From NCBI RefSeq assembly GCF_014839805.1, contig NC_051117.1, positions 8,370,001 to 8,434,000 of the forward strand: a stretch of DNA of 64,000 nt, written 5' to 3'. The DNA is from Manduca sexta (Eukaryota > Arthropoda > Insecta > Lepidoptera > Sphingidae). Shown piece after piece: positions 11,175 through 25,000 of the stretch; position 1 is the stretch's first letter, and every line of letters starts with the position of its first letter. The notes beneath the pieces were generated by a model that ran no database searches, had not been told where the DNA came from, and was given only the letters and a program-made list of their open reading frames with translations. A program made the position numbers and the translations under genes.

Positions 11175-12238
11175 TCGGCTTTATGAAGGTGCGTTCGGAA
11201 AGTTTTTATTTTCACTTGTCTAACAAAAAATCCGTAACAAAAATATTTTTCTTCGGCCAAAAAACACTACAATGGACGGCTTTTATTCGTGTTGTGTATA
11301 CGTTGCCATTGTTCAATGCTAATTGTTTATAAATTAAAACGCTATAACGATACTTGTTACGGATTAACACGTATAACATATTAAACGATCCTATTTCATA
11401 TATTGAACGTAAACGGTCTGGTTTCACATTATATTACAATTTATAATACATAATACGTAATATTAGTATAATAATATTTGGAGATTATGGAGTTTGTGTT
11501 AATAATAAAATGCATATACGTTGGGGCTAAGAGTTGCATGGCAAGCTAATGAAAAGAAGAATACCTTTAAAATTAATTAAAAGTTACAAATATTATTTCA
11601 CGAAAAACTTGAACGTTTATAGAATAACTACATTAAAATATTTTACTATAGTCAACGATTCGAGATTTAATTACAATTAAAATATCAAACAAGAATGTAA
11701 ATAAATTACTTCTGTGGATATATTATAAAAAAAACATATTATTTAAACATCATTAATAAATATCTTAACGAAAGCAGAAAATTCAATTAATAAAATACTT
11801 AAAGAAATTTATGAATCATTTAGATTGTTATACTCATCCCACATAATTATAATTAAATTAGTAAGCAATAGTGAACATATAAAGAATAAGAGATTTACTT
11901 TTGGAATAATAAATTAAGACTAATAAAATTATTAACTAATATAACGGGTCCTTTTTTTAAATTTATACGAGGAAAATATTACCACTTCTACTGAGTCTGA
12001 ATAAATTCCTTTTAGCATTTTATTGTGATCGCGAAGATAAAAACTGTTAACTCAAAACCTACTCATTGTCATTCGTCAATTCTAGATATCACAAGCCACC
12101 GCACTCCTATTTAATAGACAGTAATTGTTTACGATTAAACAATAAATACGTAATACAGTCGATGTTATTTTAAGCGAAGCAATTTTTTTCTTCATTTTTT
12201 CGTTTGTCAGTTTAACACTGCAATTCAAAATTTCCTAC

Positions 12239-12244
12239 TTTATT
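12239..12244 (-). terminator. Candidate poly(A) signal of MDM1
   Basis: AATAAA on the minus strand about 370 bases after the stop. Another is at 12018-12023. Confidence 0.3.
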
Positions 12245-12613
12245 GTTTTAATGATCACTGTAAATTGAGACAGAGATTGAAAGCTGATCAAATGAAGCTC
12301 TTATGGATTTTGTTTCATATTTCTGTACCTAACAGGTACACATTGAAAGAGTCTTTGTCACATTTCTTACGAAGTCCGTTAACATATCTTTCATTATAAT
12401 AATATTACAAATTAGATATTTAAGTTTATAATTCACTGGATATCGGCACACATCTTTGTAAGGCTACACGATAATATGTTGAGCAGTTAATCTTCTTAAT
12501 GCAAACATCTTAGGTACAGATTAGTAACCAATGCATCTATTGACATTTTCTGTAATATGAAACATTTTGAATGGTTAAAATCTCAATTTACAGTTTCAAT
12601 GTCATTTAATCGA

Positions 12614-13014
12614 CTAAACGTTGTCCTCCTCTTTCTTGCCCCAGAATTTATCAAACCTAGTACGAGCTCTTTCCAAGACCTCAGATGCGGTGAGACCTCC
12701 GGTAGCTGGGGTCTCATTGACCACCGTGGTGTCAACAACACCAGGGGCAATCTGTGTTGCCTCAGTTGACTTTTTGATCACCTCTTTTTCTTTAATCGGC
12801 TCCTGGGTCGGAGTCTCCGGTGTCAGCTCATTGCTGGTCATCCCATTAACACCGTTCATCTTATTGATGTCTAAAGTCTTGGTCTCGTCGATAGGAGTCA
12901 GGCTTATGGGCGTAGTGGGCGTCTTATCGGTGCGCTTGCTAAGGCTTGTTGGTGAGTCGCTCTTTTTCAGCGACCTTATTGGCGACATTTGCTGGTGGTG
13001 GATCGGAGCGATTT
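12614..13014 (-). CDS. MDM1: MDM1 terminal exon 14
   Basis: Acceptor 'tgctgttacag|aa', phase 1, 132 residues then TAA at 12614-12616. Thr/Pro-rich linker, then the family C terminus ASEVLERARTRFDKFWGKK. A run of TP and SP sites suggests regulation by proline-directed kinases (inference). Confidence 0.85.
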
Positions 13015-16000
13015 CTGTAACAGCATTTGATGGGAGTTACTTGTATGTCGCGGTTCTTGAGCTATTTTAACTGAGAGCTTCATTAACATTAGGTAAGCAA
13101 CTGCCCGCTCATAAACAACAAATCTAAGTGTTCCATTATGAATGCACTGATAATACCAGATATTGTCAATTTCAATATACGAGTAAATATACGATATTAT
13201 TGAAGCTCCCAAAAACATCGAAGAAGCACATGAACCCTTCACCATCTCTTACACATACAAGGCATAAAGAGAAGATGAAAGCTGAGTACAGTCCTAGTGT
13301 TAGCCTATTTCAGGATATTTTTGACTATTTTGATACTTACCTAAACCTCCTTCTTACATAATTGCAGTATCGTACTATTTTAATTAAAATTTATTTAGCC
13401 AGAAAGTTATAGATTTAGCTGACAGATATAGGATTTTCCACCTAGGCTTCACTTCATGCTACCTTCTAGAAAAGGTATTTTGTAATATCATGCTTTTAAT
13501 CAGCTAACATATTATAGTTACTGATTCCTCTAATCCATTTAACAGACATGCAGGCTATCGTATCATTTCTAGAATTTATGGATATTTTAATGTTATGAGT
13601 CGCATGATAGATTAGTATAAACACATCAAATGAATTTTTTTGTTTTATCGAGTACACTTAGATATGTTATATTTGAATTGTTTTCTTAATATGGAATAAA
13701 TTCAACCGTTTATCTTGGTTTGATGTTATATAACGTATAAGACTGCATATTCGCAGTTTTGTAATGATTTCTTAATATTATAACAACAGGAAACCAAACT
13801 AAGTTGGTGTGACTATATAACATAGTTCAACATTATAAATTATCTTTGCCCCTTCAGCTATTATGTGTATACTAGAGGAAAATAGATATTGTGTGCCTTT
13901 TGGTATATATTAGCATCACAATACTGTACGTAACGCTATTATTGAGGTAAGAATAAACATAAAACATCGGAGAAATACTCGATAAAATCCAAAAATATGT
14001 TCAATTAGTTTATACAATGACGACCTAATTAACTACTAATAGTTGAAACAGACAAGCTAAGTAGCGTTAAGAAGAATGAGCTTTCAAAGAAGATGCTATG
14101 TCAATGTACTACAAAAATAAACTAGCATTTTCGAAGAGATTAGATTAAATAATTCGATGGAACATTAGTTAGATAAACAGCATCTTCCTGGCGTAAAATA
14201 AATAGACAGCATGCAAAAGTGAACGATCATGAGATGGTAAAACAATATAATCCAAGTGCCATACAGTGACAGTGTACGCAAACATCGAAACAGACACACA
14301 CAGACAAGTGTATACATACGTGTTCGACGCCTCAGCGGAGTACGGTCAAAATAAAAAAGCATCTTAATTATTGGAATAACACAATTTAATCATGAACTAT
14401 TCAATAGATATAATATAAAACAGATTATATATTATCTGGTGTCGATCGTGTGTCGTGCTTATGTGGTAGTGATCTCTATAAGACGTCGGACGGGTCGTGT
14501 AGAGGTCACTGTCCCATTGCTATCTGTCACACTCATTAAAACGTGTGTATGGCCGATGGTCTAGGCGGTGGCGGTGGTCGTCGTACCTGCCGTCTTCACG
14601 GTGGCGCCCTCTTCGGCCACCGAGCCACTCTTAAACTCAGAGCTAGGGCGCTTAATGCTCTCATCTGAAATATGGTGAGCGAGTTGTATGGTCTCATGTG
14701 GTGAACGTTACGTTCTATGTCCACGGAGAGTTTAATATTTTGACAGATTGATTTTTATTGGCAAAGGTAAGCGTAACATTCTGCCAAACATTTCCGTGGA
14801 TTTAGAACAGTTCAAAGAAAACGTGTTAAGATGATTACAAAAATAAAATGTATAATAATGAGTATTATGATGAGTGTATGGCATTTTTACTAGTCTTCAA
14901 AAATGCACATGATTTATTGTGTTGGAACTTCGTGTATGTTGCAAGCTCTACGCTGTTTCACAACTATCGTGGGGTGTCACTCTGATGGAATGATTTCATG
15001 ATCATCATGACTCGTGTAACTGACTGGATGATGTAATGGTTCATTTTCAACCCCAATCGCTCATTTACATTTTACAAGTAGTCATTCTTAAAATATTTTC
15101 TCTAAAGAGTATCTTAGTCAGAAAAAGAGGAAAACGTGATTTTTTACACAATAACACCGCCACCACTTTGGGTAATTTTAAAAATCGAATCTATAGCTTA
15201 TTGGTAACCAGAAAAAGATACTCCTTTATACATATTATATAAAGTGAAACTAATTTTCCATAATAATTAAGTTTGCTTAGTCAATCTATATTTAACTTGA
15301 GAATCATTGAACAGCAAATCGATGTAACTGAATTATTTTACATTACGTTTTAAAACCAGATTCGGATAAAAAATCTTATTGTAAATATGTAGAATTATTC
15401 TATATACAGATCAAGAACAATATCTTCTATTGCCTTCTATTATGAAAAGTGGATTATTAATTAACAATCTATTCCTTATAAGAACCAGATGCGAACACTC
15501 GCAAAATGTAAAATTAGTTTCACGTCAGTATTCTAAAATTAATCTAGCTACATCGGTCAAGAATCAGTCCTCAGGGACTAATCTAAGGGGCACTGTTGGT
15601 CCAGGGGCCGTTGTGGACCACACCGTCATAAGAACGCTGTAAACCTATGGGCCGGACTTAGGTATCTACTTTAGAATTCTGGGCCACAGGTTCAGGGCCT
15701 CTAAACACTACGATAACGCCTCGGCACTCACCGCTTTTAACGTTTTGCGTGACGGTGAAAGTTTTTCCAGTGTCAAGTGGCACGGTCCAGTTGACTGGGT
15801 CGGGAGAGCGCATGTTCATTTGCTCGGGCGACTTGACTCGTGTTGGCTCCGGGGGCGATTTGACCACGGGCGAGTCGTCGAAGAAGTGGTCCTTGGCGAC
15901 GGACGCGCTGCGGTGAGACGGGATCTCGTCGTCTGGAAAGGTTTGCGGTATGGTTTAGATATGTTAACATGCCCCCTAGAATATGGTTTAAAAATACGAC

Positions 16001-19000
16001 ACGGAAGTGCGCGTTGTTTAATTATAATGTCTGTGATTGGTCGACAGACCAACGCATGAGTCACGTGTTTGTCTCTCCACCAATCACAACAAAACGACGC
16101 GAACTCTCGTGTCTATGTTTATTTTACATTGTATGGGGGCTGCTTTACGTTGCCCTTATCGGATGATATTTGCTTTTTGACATCCAATAAGCAATTGACA
16201 TAGTCTAAAAATGCGTGTCTCTTTTGTGTCTGAGACACGGTAGTTGCATATTTTTTTTATGTAATGTTTATTAGTGGTAAAAAACATTACGAAGTGAAGG
16301 GAATTTATATTTTTTCAGTGATATGGAGTTTGTTATCTACATTTAAAAAGAGAAATACACCACTAGTATTTAATTACCAAAAATAAAAATAGCGCTATCC
16401 GCTGACGTTACTGAACATATAATCAAAAAAAAAGAAGAAAAAACGATGTTATAAAATGATGTCCAAAAAAGGGCAATTTTTGGTCAAAAGTTACATCAAT
16501 TTATTATTCTAGTTTTGTAACATCAGTCAATTCATAAAACATGTCAGTTTTTACTATCTGATTGCAATTCATTAAATCATGTTTCTTACGGACATTCAGT
16601 ATTAATTAATGAACGCCAGTCAAGTATGATCTACATAGTATTTATTATATGTATACTACATCTTGTGTCGATAATTTTATGCAAGAACATACTCGTCATA
16701 TCTTTGTCATTTAAATATATAAAAAAAAATCTGACAGCGCACTTATATCTTACCTCTTCTACATTCATATTTTTTTTAGTATCTACTTAATTAAAAACTA
16801 TTGGTGCATAAATTCTATAACGTATATTCTCTTGATAAATACCTACTTAAATACATTTTAAACTTTAACGAACAATCACATAGAAACAAACTTAAAAATC
16901 AAATTAAAAACACAGTAATCAATAGATTACAGCTATAAAGAAAACATCGAAAACATATAACACCAATTCAAACACATTGCATGCAAAGAATTTTGATCAT
17001 AATGTGTCTAATGCTATCTACCAACACACATTGAGATTTTAAAAATATTAAAAATGAGTCGCCATTTATATTGTGGGTCTCCTTAGCCCATGGTTCAAGA
17101 CATACTTACTCATACTCGCAATTTAGTTTATGTACTAAACTAGAAAAATATGCTTGTAGTTAATTTTGTACAGTTTATGATTGCTTTTCTGGTCACTTAT
17201 CTTCTTGAACATCTTAAATATGAATACCTGTTTACCTTCTCCCTGATCTACTGAATATGCATTTTATGTTTCGAGTACCTGCGTTATAGTGTATATAAAA
17301 GTCAAGGTCTCAATTTCCTAAGCTGTAAATCCAAAATCTGTCCCAAGATATAGAGAATATAACGTGAAATATACTGCATGTGTAATGTTTGAATTCCTCT
17401 GACGTTTAGTTTGAGGATCTTCGCTATAGCTGTGATGCAAATAGATCGACATATGATTTATTATGTTCTTGTAGTTTTCATTAGTTCTAAAATGGAGCAT
17501 CCAAACAAAACCACCATGTAGAATTGACGCGTCTATAATTTACAATTTCCACCGATGCCTTTCCTTTATCTCTGTTTCGCAGCACCCCAGTGATCTACAG
17601 GAACGTTCACAGCTAGTGTGTGGTGCAGGGTGACCAGGGGTGACACACAGACGCCACAGACACACAACGTGAAGCCATACCCGCTGGTGCTCGCTCGCCG
17701 CGGTGACAATATGTTGCGTTGACGCACTGTACCCTACCAAGGTCAAGCTCTATCCAAATATAAGGAAACCATCTCTTTTTTATTGATGTATGTGCTAGTA
17801 AATTGCTCAGAAATTATAGCCGAAAACGTTTCATTAATAAGTATATATACAAGTAAAATTATATTTGCAAATGTCAACAATACTATTGTATAGTAAATAA
17901 ATTTTGTACATGTGTCTTCTTCATGAAGATATGTGAAACAGTGCATATAACCTTTGCAAAGAGTAAAAAAGAGATGGTAATTAATAATAACATCGAATTT
18001 CTGAAGCCACACGAGGCCAAACACTGCCAATTCAATGAAGCATTGCACTAAAAGCTGTACACAGAGCGTCGACGCAACAGTCACTTGTTACGCACCCAAT
18101 CGTATCCCGACTTTGGATACGCTCCGACTGCGGCGGCCCCTGGGCGCGTCGGCCTTGGCCTCAGAGTGCCCCTCGGTTGCCCCGGCCCCTGTTTTGCCCG
18201 GCGCTGACGGCGACCGCCCGCCCCTTGACGTCGACCTAACTCTATTACTACTCCCTTTATTCAACGGCAAACCTACAAGAAATTTTATCTACTACAGTTC
18301 ATTTATGGCTTCGGAGAATTTGGCTCTGGGGCGGGATGTGTGGTTTGAAGGGCCGATCCAATTATGAATTGCGCGGGTTAAAAAAATCAATGTTTATAAA
18401 AATAATTATATAAGTAATTAAAATGATTTTGTATATTATTTGGCGATTAAATATTCATGTTAATAACGATAAATAAACTGAATTTCAATTTACCGATATA
18501 GTTTTATTCATTTAATGTAAAGAAGAAAGATAATATTTATATTTCAAGAAACTCAGTACCACTTTAAAGGAGTTGCTCAGACCAATATTTTCCCAAAACT
18601 AGCTCATATTTACAACGTGATTCTAAATGAAAGAGGGTATATACTAAATGAAATATACTATACAACTAAATGAAAGATGTGAGGTCAAATGAAACAGAGC
18701 CATGTTCTCAGTATAGCCACGCGGGACGGGGACAAGCATCAGGCAGGAACACAACAGTTCATTATAAACATAGATTAGCACTTTATTTATATCTAGAAGA
18801 AAACAGACATTAGTAACCCTTTGACACTAATTTAAAAAATCTAATTTATTATTTTTAGTAAATTAAATTTGTACCCTGAAACCCATCCCAATGACTAGTC
18901 ATGCGAAATGTTTTTTTGGCTACTGCTAAGCTTTGCTGGCAACACTAACCGGAAGGCTTGATGGGCCGCGGGTGAGGCTCGTGGCCGTTGGGCATGAGCT

Positions 19001-22000
19001 TGACGTGCGCGGGCGCAGGGTCGGCCGAGCGGGGCCGGCGGCGCGGCGAGCGGAATGCTGCGTTCTCGCCACTCTTGACACCTGGAAGTCAAGAAAATAT
19101 GGATAAGTTAAATAGGCTATAGATAACATAATTTTGCGTTGTTGAATACTGAACACTCTACCAAGATAGAGAGGTCCATTTGGGGTTTTAAGATCTAATA
19201 CTTGGATAGTTACAGTTATTCAATTAAAAGTGTTGCTTCATAGGTAATAATTTAAATATGACATAATCTTTAGAATACACTTAACTACCTTGTAGAAATC
19301 AGACTGACAAACCATCATGACGATAAACGATCTCAATCGCTTTTTCGATAGATCACAAAAATTAACCAATCAGAATAAAGAGTTTTTTGACATTACAAAA
19401 TGACCTAATTTGATTGGTTCATTCTAGTGATCGGATCGAAAATTAAAATTAGCATTGTTTATTGAAATCAGCCGTATGTTATCGATGGTTGAATGACCTT
19501 CACGACCCGATAATAAGGAGCAGATGTATTTACTGACAGTGCTGCAATAGCGAAAGGTCCATATAACCCGATTTCTGTCGGCTTCTCTTTATGTAGAATT
19601 AATGTAGAATCTAATTATCATTAGAACGATTTGCAGACCGTAATTTATGGATATTAGTATTTATATGTTGTGTCGGGTTTCCTTTCATATTTAATATTAA
19701 TCATTATTGTTTTTAATTTTAATAATTTTAGAGATTTTATAATTTTTATATATTTTTTATAGTTCCAAAATATGTCATGTCTAAACTACTTATTTTTTTT
19801 GTTCGATACGTTTATGTCTTTCTTTCTTTTTATTTTCTTAAATACTTAATGCATGCTGTGTCTCCTTAGATGTAAGATGCACATTGTTTTATACCATGTT
19901 TTATTTTTATGTTAAGCGGAAATTGATTTATGTGTTATCTTTTTGGAGAACTTATAATAAATAAATAAATATTTCACCTTTCGCTACTGCTGTTCTGGTA
20001 CCTCAAATCCCATCGATAATAACCTCACCTTCCTGTGTAGCTCCCTCATCGAAGCTATGACCCTGAAGCTTCTTCCTCTGCTTCTGCGGCGAGGTCTTAT
20101 GAGGAGAGCGCTCTAGAGCCTTCGTCTCCTGGAGCTTGGCGTGGATGGACTGGTGCGGCGCCGATCGGAACGACCTGAACTTCTTCGGGGAGTGGCCCTT
20201 GGACTCCTTGCCGTCTTTTTCATCCCGAGGGAGAGCCCTGTTGGCATGGAGGTTTTTTGAGCTTCAAGAAGACAAGACAGGAGGTGTTTATGCCTCTCAC
20301 GTATCCGAGGACCTTCGTCTATTCTTAACTAACTTTCTAAAAAGTAGGGTTTTCAATTTGTGTTTTTGTATGTCTCTTTTTATATTGTATTTTTATTTTT
20401 GTATAGTATACAAAATCTATTTACATCAGTTTGTTTACTTTATAGAAGTTTTATTGATAAAAATATTAGATCAATTTTCCGCGGAACGCTATTTACGCGA
20501 TAAAGACGAATTCGTGGCAATAGTAAGACGTATGAGAGAAAAGAGGGTAGTTTATCATAAACTAAGCTGAGTCTTTCCAAAACTCCGAACATTTCAAATT
20601 GTAACGAGACGTTTTAGATAAATAATTAATAAAATCGGTGTAGTTTTATGATACGAGTGTCTTATTAAGATATATTATAATAACAGAAAACTTAATTTTT
20701 TTAGACGACTCTAATTAATTCTGCATTTATTTTATTTATTTATGCTAATATTAAAACAATTTGGCTATCATTTTTTGCGTATTTATGTAATAATTAATTT
20801 TTAAAAATTGTTTAGAGTCTTAGTGGTGGCCTTGGAGTAGAAAAAAACATTGTTTTCATAAAGAAGTAAACCAGAATAGTTAATATATCTAAAATTGTTT
20901 GTGGCTATTGTAATCGATGAAAATCCTCCAATCTATAGTCATAAACATATCACACCACATTTTATGGGCGGTCCATGGTTACTGATCATATTTCCGCCTT
21001 ATCTCTCTTTAAATAGAGTTTAATTTACAGATACTACATAAATATTCCCAAATCATATTTCATACTAGTAGGTACTAAAATATGTTCAATCTTTATGTTT
21101 CGCATTTTCGCTCTAACCTTCGTGGTAGCAAGCTAGCGTGTTACTATCTGACTATAAGCAGCGTCAGGATATGTCGCAGTGAAACTGTGTAGGGCATTTA
21201 GAGAAATATCCGATGATGCCTTTATGTAAATATTCTAAATATTTCATGGAACGGCGATAATATGGAAAATTGTTTTGGGTTTAATATAAGAGTAACTAAT
21301 TATGATTTAGGGTATGAATTCCGAAGTTATATTATTTAGGAAGAGACAAATTTGAATATAGCGACATCTAGCGAGATAACTAAACTCAGAGCTAATCCGT
21401 GTCAGTATGACAAAGGGTTGGTATCATAATAACATAATATCGTTTCGAATACTGTTAAATAGGTATTGAGAGTATCTAAGTTTGTAAACTCCGGGAAAAG
21501 CAGAGATTGGTAGTTAGGTGTACCTGGAAGGTGTCATTTAATTTGGAGAGAATGAATATTCTTTTCTTCTAGAAAAGGTAAGATAGCATTCTTCAATATT
21601 ATAACATGAGATATAAATAATGTATTCAAAATAAATGTAATTTAATATAAGTATGTCACCGAATATTTTTGGAACGATATGATGGTTTTAGCACACTTAA
21701 TAGGCTTCCGCAAGAGACAAATTTAAGAGGTCAAGGATAAATAAATGTCAAGGGTGACTAGGTCAAGGACATCTGGACGTCAATGGCGTCTGTAGGTCAA
21801 GGGCATCTGCAGATCGCCCGGATGTTAATTATTAATAATGACAGTTTTGGGGACACACGAGTATTTTTTTAAAATTGCTAAAATATTAAACATTCACGCA
21901 TGATTGCCTTCCAAAGCATAATTATTAGTTATTAACCTATAGCAATAGCATCACAATTAAATATATATTTAGTTTTTCTGCGACATATTACATCGGTTTG

Positions 22001-25000
22001 AGCCAGCGCCACAAAATGCTCAATATGCTAGTTTTATGTTAGTTTTATTAGATAGAAGCTTGGTTATATGCTTATGTAAGCAAACATGGTATTGCCTGGC
22101 GGGTTCTGCTATCATTATTACAGACCACTCCCATTTTACGACGTCGTAAACCGTTCGTGTTCAACTCAATTCTTATCTAGGTGATGCTATCCAAAGCCTA
22201 GACTTATGCTATACCTTACGTACTAGGGCTGATGATGCCTAACTACGCCGGCTTACATACAAGCCATTCGCATCAGCCTTAGCTAAGCGAATTTCGGCCG
22301 GCATTCCGACAACTCGACATACTCCGGGTGCATCACTTACTTGTGATTGGTGGAAGCTAGTGATAGTGCCGACAGCGAGGATCTGCGGGACACTTGGTAC
22401 CAGAGCTCGATTTGCTTATTGTAAAGTTGAGTGATGTGCTCTGGAGCCAGTTCGGTACCCCAGCCGCGATACTGTCGAATTAATGAGGAATATTCAGATG
22501 GGTCAAGCATGATCATGACTTGCTAAGATCATGGATGTATTGTTTGTGTGAATGATTCGGCCATTTTTATTTTTGGAACAATGTTTAATATATTGCTTTA
22601 TGACTTATCATCAGTTTTAATTTTTATTGTTATTTTTTATTCTTATTATCGCATAATTCCTAATTTCGCATAATTCTCAGTTTCATAGGTATTCAAATGT
22701 GATCAAAATAATGGTGGCTCTGAAGCAGGAGTCGAACCTGTAACCCTTCGTTTATCAGGCGTACATTCCTACTGATTAAACAAGTTTCATGGGAGAATTT
22801 CAATGATACTCGACAGAGTTCTTATTGCATCCCAATATCCCCAGAGTTTCCTTAATCCTTCTTTTTTCCTATCTTAGAATAGCCAGTCTTAATATATAGT
22901 TATGGGATATCATTGCCACCTACAGGCTATTCGTGTTCCTCAGCAGACAGCTGGGTATAAGTATCTGGTAAGAGTCTAGATGTGCGGAGGCAGACCTTGT
23001 ACTCGCCGGCGCGCTTGCGAAGGTCCAGCACTTCCCGGTACCAGGAGTCTCCCTGCGCGAGTCCCAGCGGCTGCAGCCCCGCCGCCCGCAGCGTGCTCGC
23101 GCTGTCCTCCACACCCCCCTGACTCTCCCCAGCCCCCCCTGGCTGACTCTCACCCAACATCCTCTCGCTCGCCTCCTCATTCGACTTCCCTTTACCCCTG
23201 CATTTCGTAAATGTCCCTTTAGACGCCTCGTACACGTATTGAGAGAACGGTCTAAATTTCTTTTTGTACTCGCTTTTGTAACGTTTCCTATTATCTTTGG
23301 AACGATCCTCCCCGTTGGATATGAGGGCCGATAGCGCGTTACGGAACGTCGATTTTCTGGAAAATTCCATTTTAAGTCTTAGACGGGTGGTGTTTGCACT
23401 GCGATGATGATGCGGCAACAGAAACGGCTCGCGCCGAGCCGGGTTAGTACAGACATGCTTCAAATAATTGTCAAGCTCGCAATGGTGAGGTTAGGATGTT
23501 GAGACCTAGAAGAGTACAGAAGGACCGACAGACAGACGTGGTTGGCACGCGCGTGCGCGTCAGAGTGTGGTGGTTACATCGACATACATGATCTATTGAA
23601 AACATCTCAGAACGATCACACCAAGAGTGCCAGAAACATTAATAGTAATAACAACTATATAATTTAGCTTTCATTCCTTGCTATTGAATTTTGGACTAAC
23701 TACTGTACGCCGCCTACGCCGTACACCGCCACCGTGACCGCTTCGATGTCAACTCAAGCAAATATCAAAAACGAAATTTAGACTTGTTCTGCATCAATGT
23801 TTTCGTTGTGATTTAGGGGCAGAACGCGACCGTGAAGGAAGCCTTTCGGTTACTTGCTCGATATCATTCGACAGTAATGAAAACTGTTTACAATTGTTTA
23901 AATCAATTATAAAATTAGAACGCCAATTCAATATAAGTTGTACGTTTTGCAAAAAATATCCTTTTAATTATTACAGCAGCATCCCGCCACCAAGGAAGCT
24001 TTGGTCTACTTTTTGCAGCACAGTATATATTTGTATATACATATATAGCAGCAACTTGGCGGTCATGATTATGAATATAATTCATATATTAAAAAAATAT
24101 AATATTGCCCTAGAATCGAGAGCTAAATTATAGTGAAAATATGTGAATAGACAACACACTTATGTGCAATAGACAAACACAGACTAATTGTAATTAAAAG
24201 TAAATTATATACGGGGTAAAATTTTAAAGTTAAAAAATATTATAAAATTGTGTTTATCAAAAAAAATAAATAATAAAGATCTAATTATGAGAGATAATAA
24301 ATATAAATTGAATATAAAATTTAAAGTTACCTGAAACATGTGTTTTTAATGTTAAGGCGAGAAAACAAGTCTTTCCGCTCGAAAAGTAACAAAATCCATT
24401 ACTGTCTTTATAAATATTGCTTACAATAAATTATTTGTTTTATATAACATATACGTATATAAGGTTTCCTTCACAAATACACAAAGCTAAACACATAAGC
24501 AACAATATTAAGGAAAAGGGCCATCACCTGAAAAAGTTTTTTTTTTTATTATTTTTACAAAAATATATATAAAAAATATTTACATACAATTTCATTTTTT
24601 TTTAAAGGCCGGATGTTAAAGGATTTTTTTTTGTTTGAGTCATGGTGTATGTGATGATGGGGTATTTCTAAGCCCCTCCAACGTACAATGGTTTTTCTTT
24701 GCAAAGAAGCTTCTGCTTAGTAAAGCAAAGCAGGTGAATGGGTGTTAGTTCAAAGTTCTGCTTTACTATAGACTGTTTCTTCGATTATTATAATTTAATC
24801 AGGGTTAAAGCATGCTTTATAAAAATAATTGAAACAATCTATAATATAAACTAGGAGAGTTAAGAAAGCGGTTACTATAATCGTGGTAAGCTAAAGCTAG
24901 ATGTTCAGACTTTTTCTAAACAAATAATAAAACGTTTAGAAAATATCTCAACGAAGTTACGGCAGTCCACTTCATAAATAAAATATAAAAATATATTTTA

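Larger units (their letters stand above)
11080..12613. other. Interval between ZAD gene and MDM1 stop, including MDM1 3' UTR
   Basis: AT-rich. The minus-strand AATAAA at 12239-12244 lies about 370 bases past the MDM1 stop and is the nearest plausible poly(A) signal. A 71-codon minus-strand frame at 11212-11427 has no recognisable motif. Confidence 0.4.

Noticed and set aside
15745..16059. 104-codon plus-strand and two minus-strand frames around 15.7-16.1 kb
   Set aside because: All overlap MDM1 exon 12 in other frames; only one frame has matching phases on both sides.
20136..20570. 144-codon plus-strand frame
   Set aside because: Its first third is antisense of MDM1 exon 9 and the rest is intron sequence with no motif.
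22720..22790. Functional tRNA-Ile gene
   Set aside because: The anticodon stem has mismatches and the acceptor stem is not convincing; recorded only as tRNA-like.
23461..23463. TTG at 23461-23463 as translation start of exon 7
   Set aside because: Not an ATG. The splice phase from exon 6 fits an acceptor at 23398 or 23377 instead.
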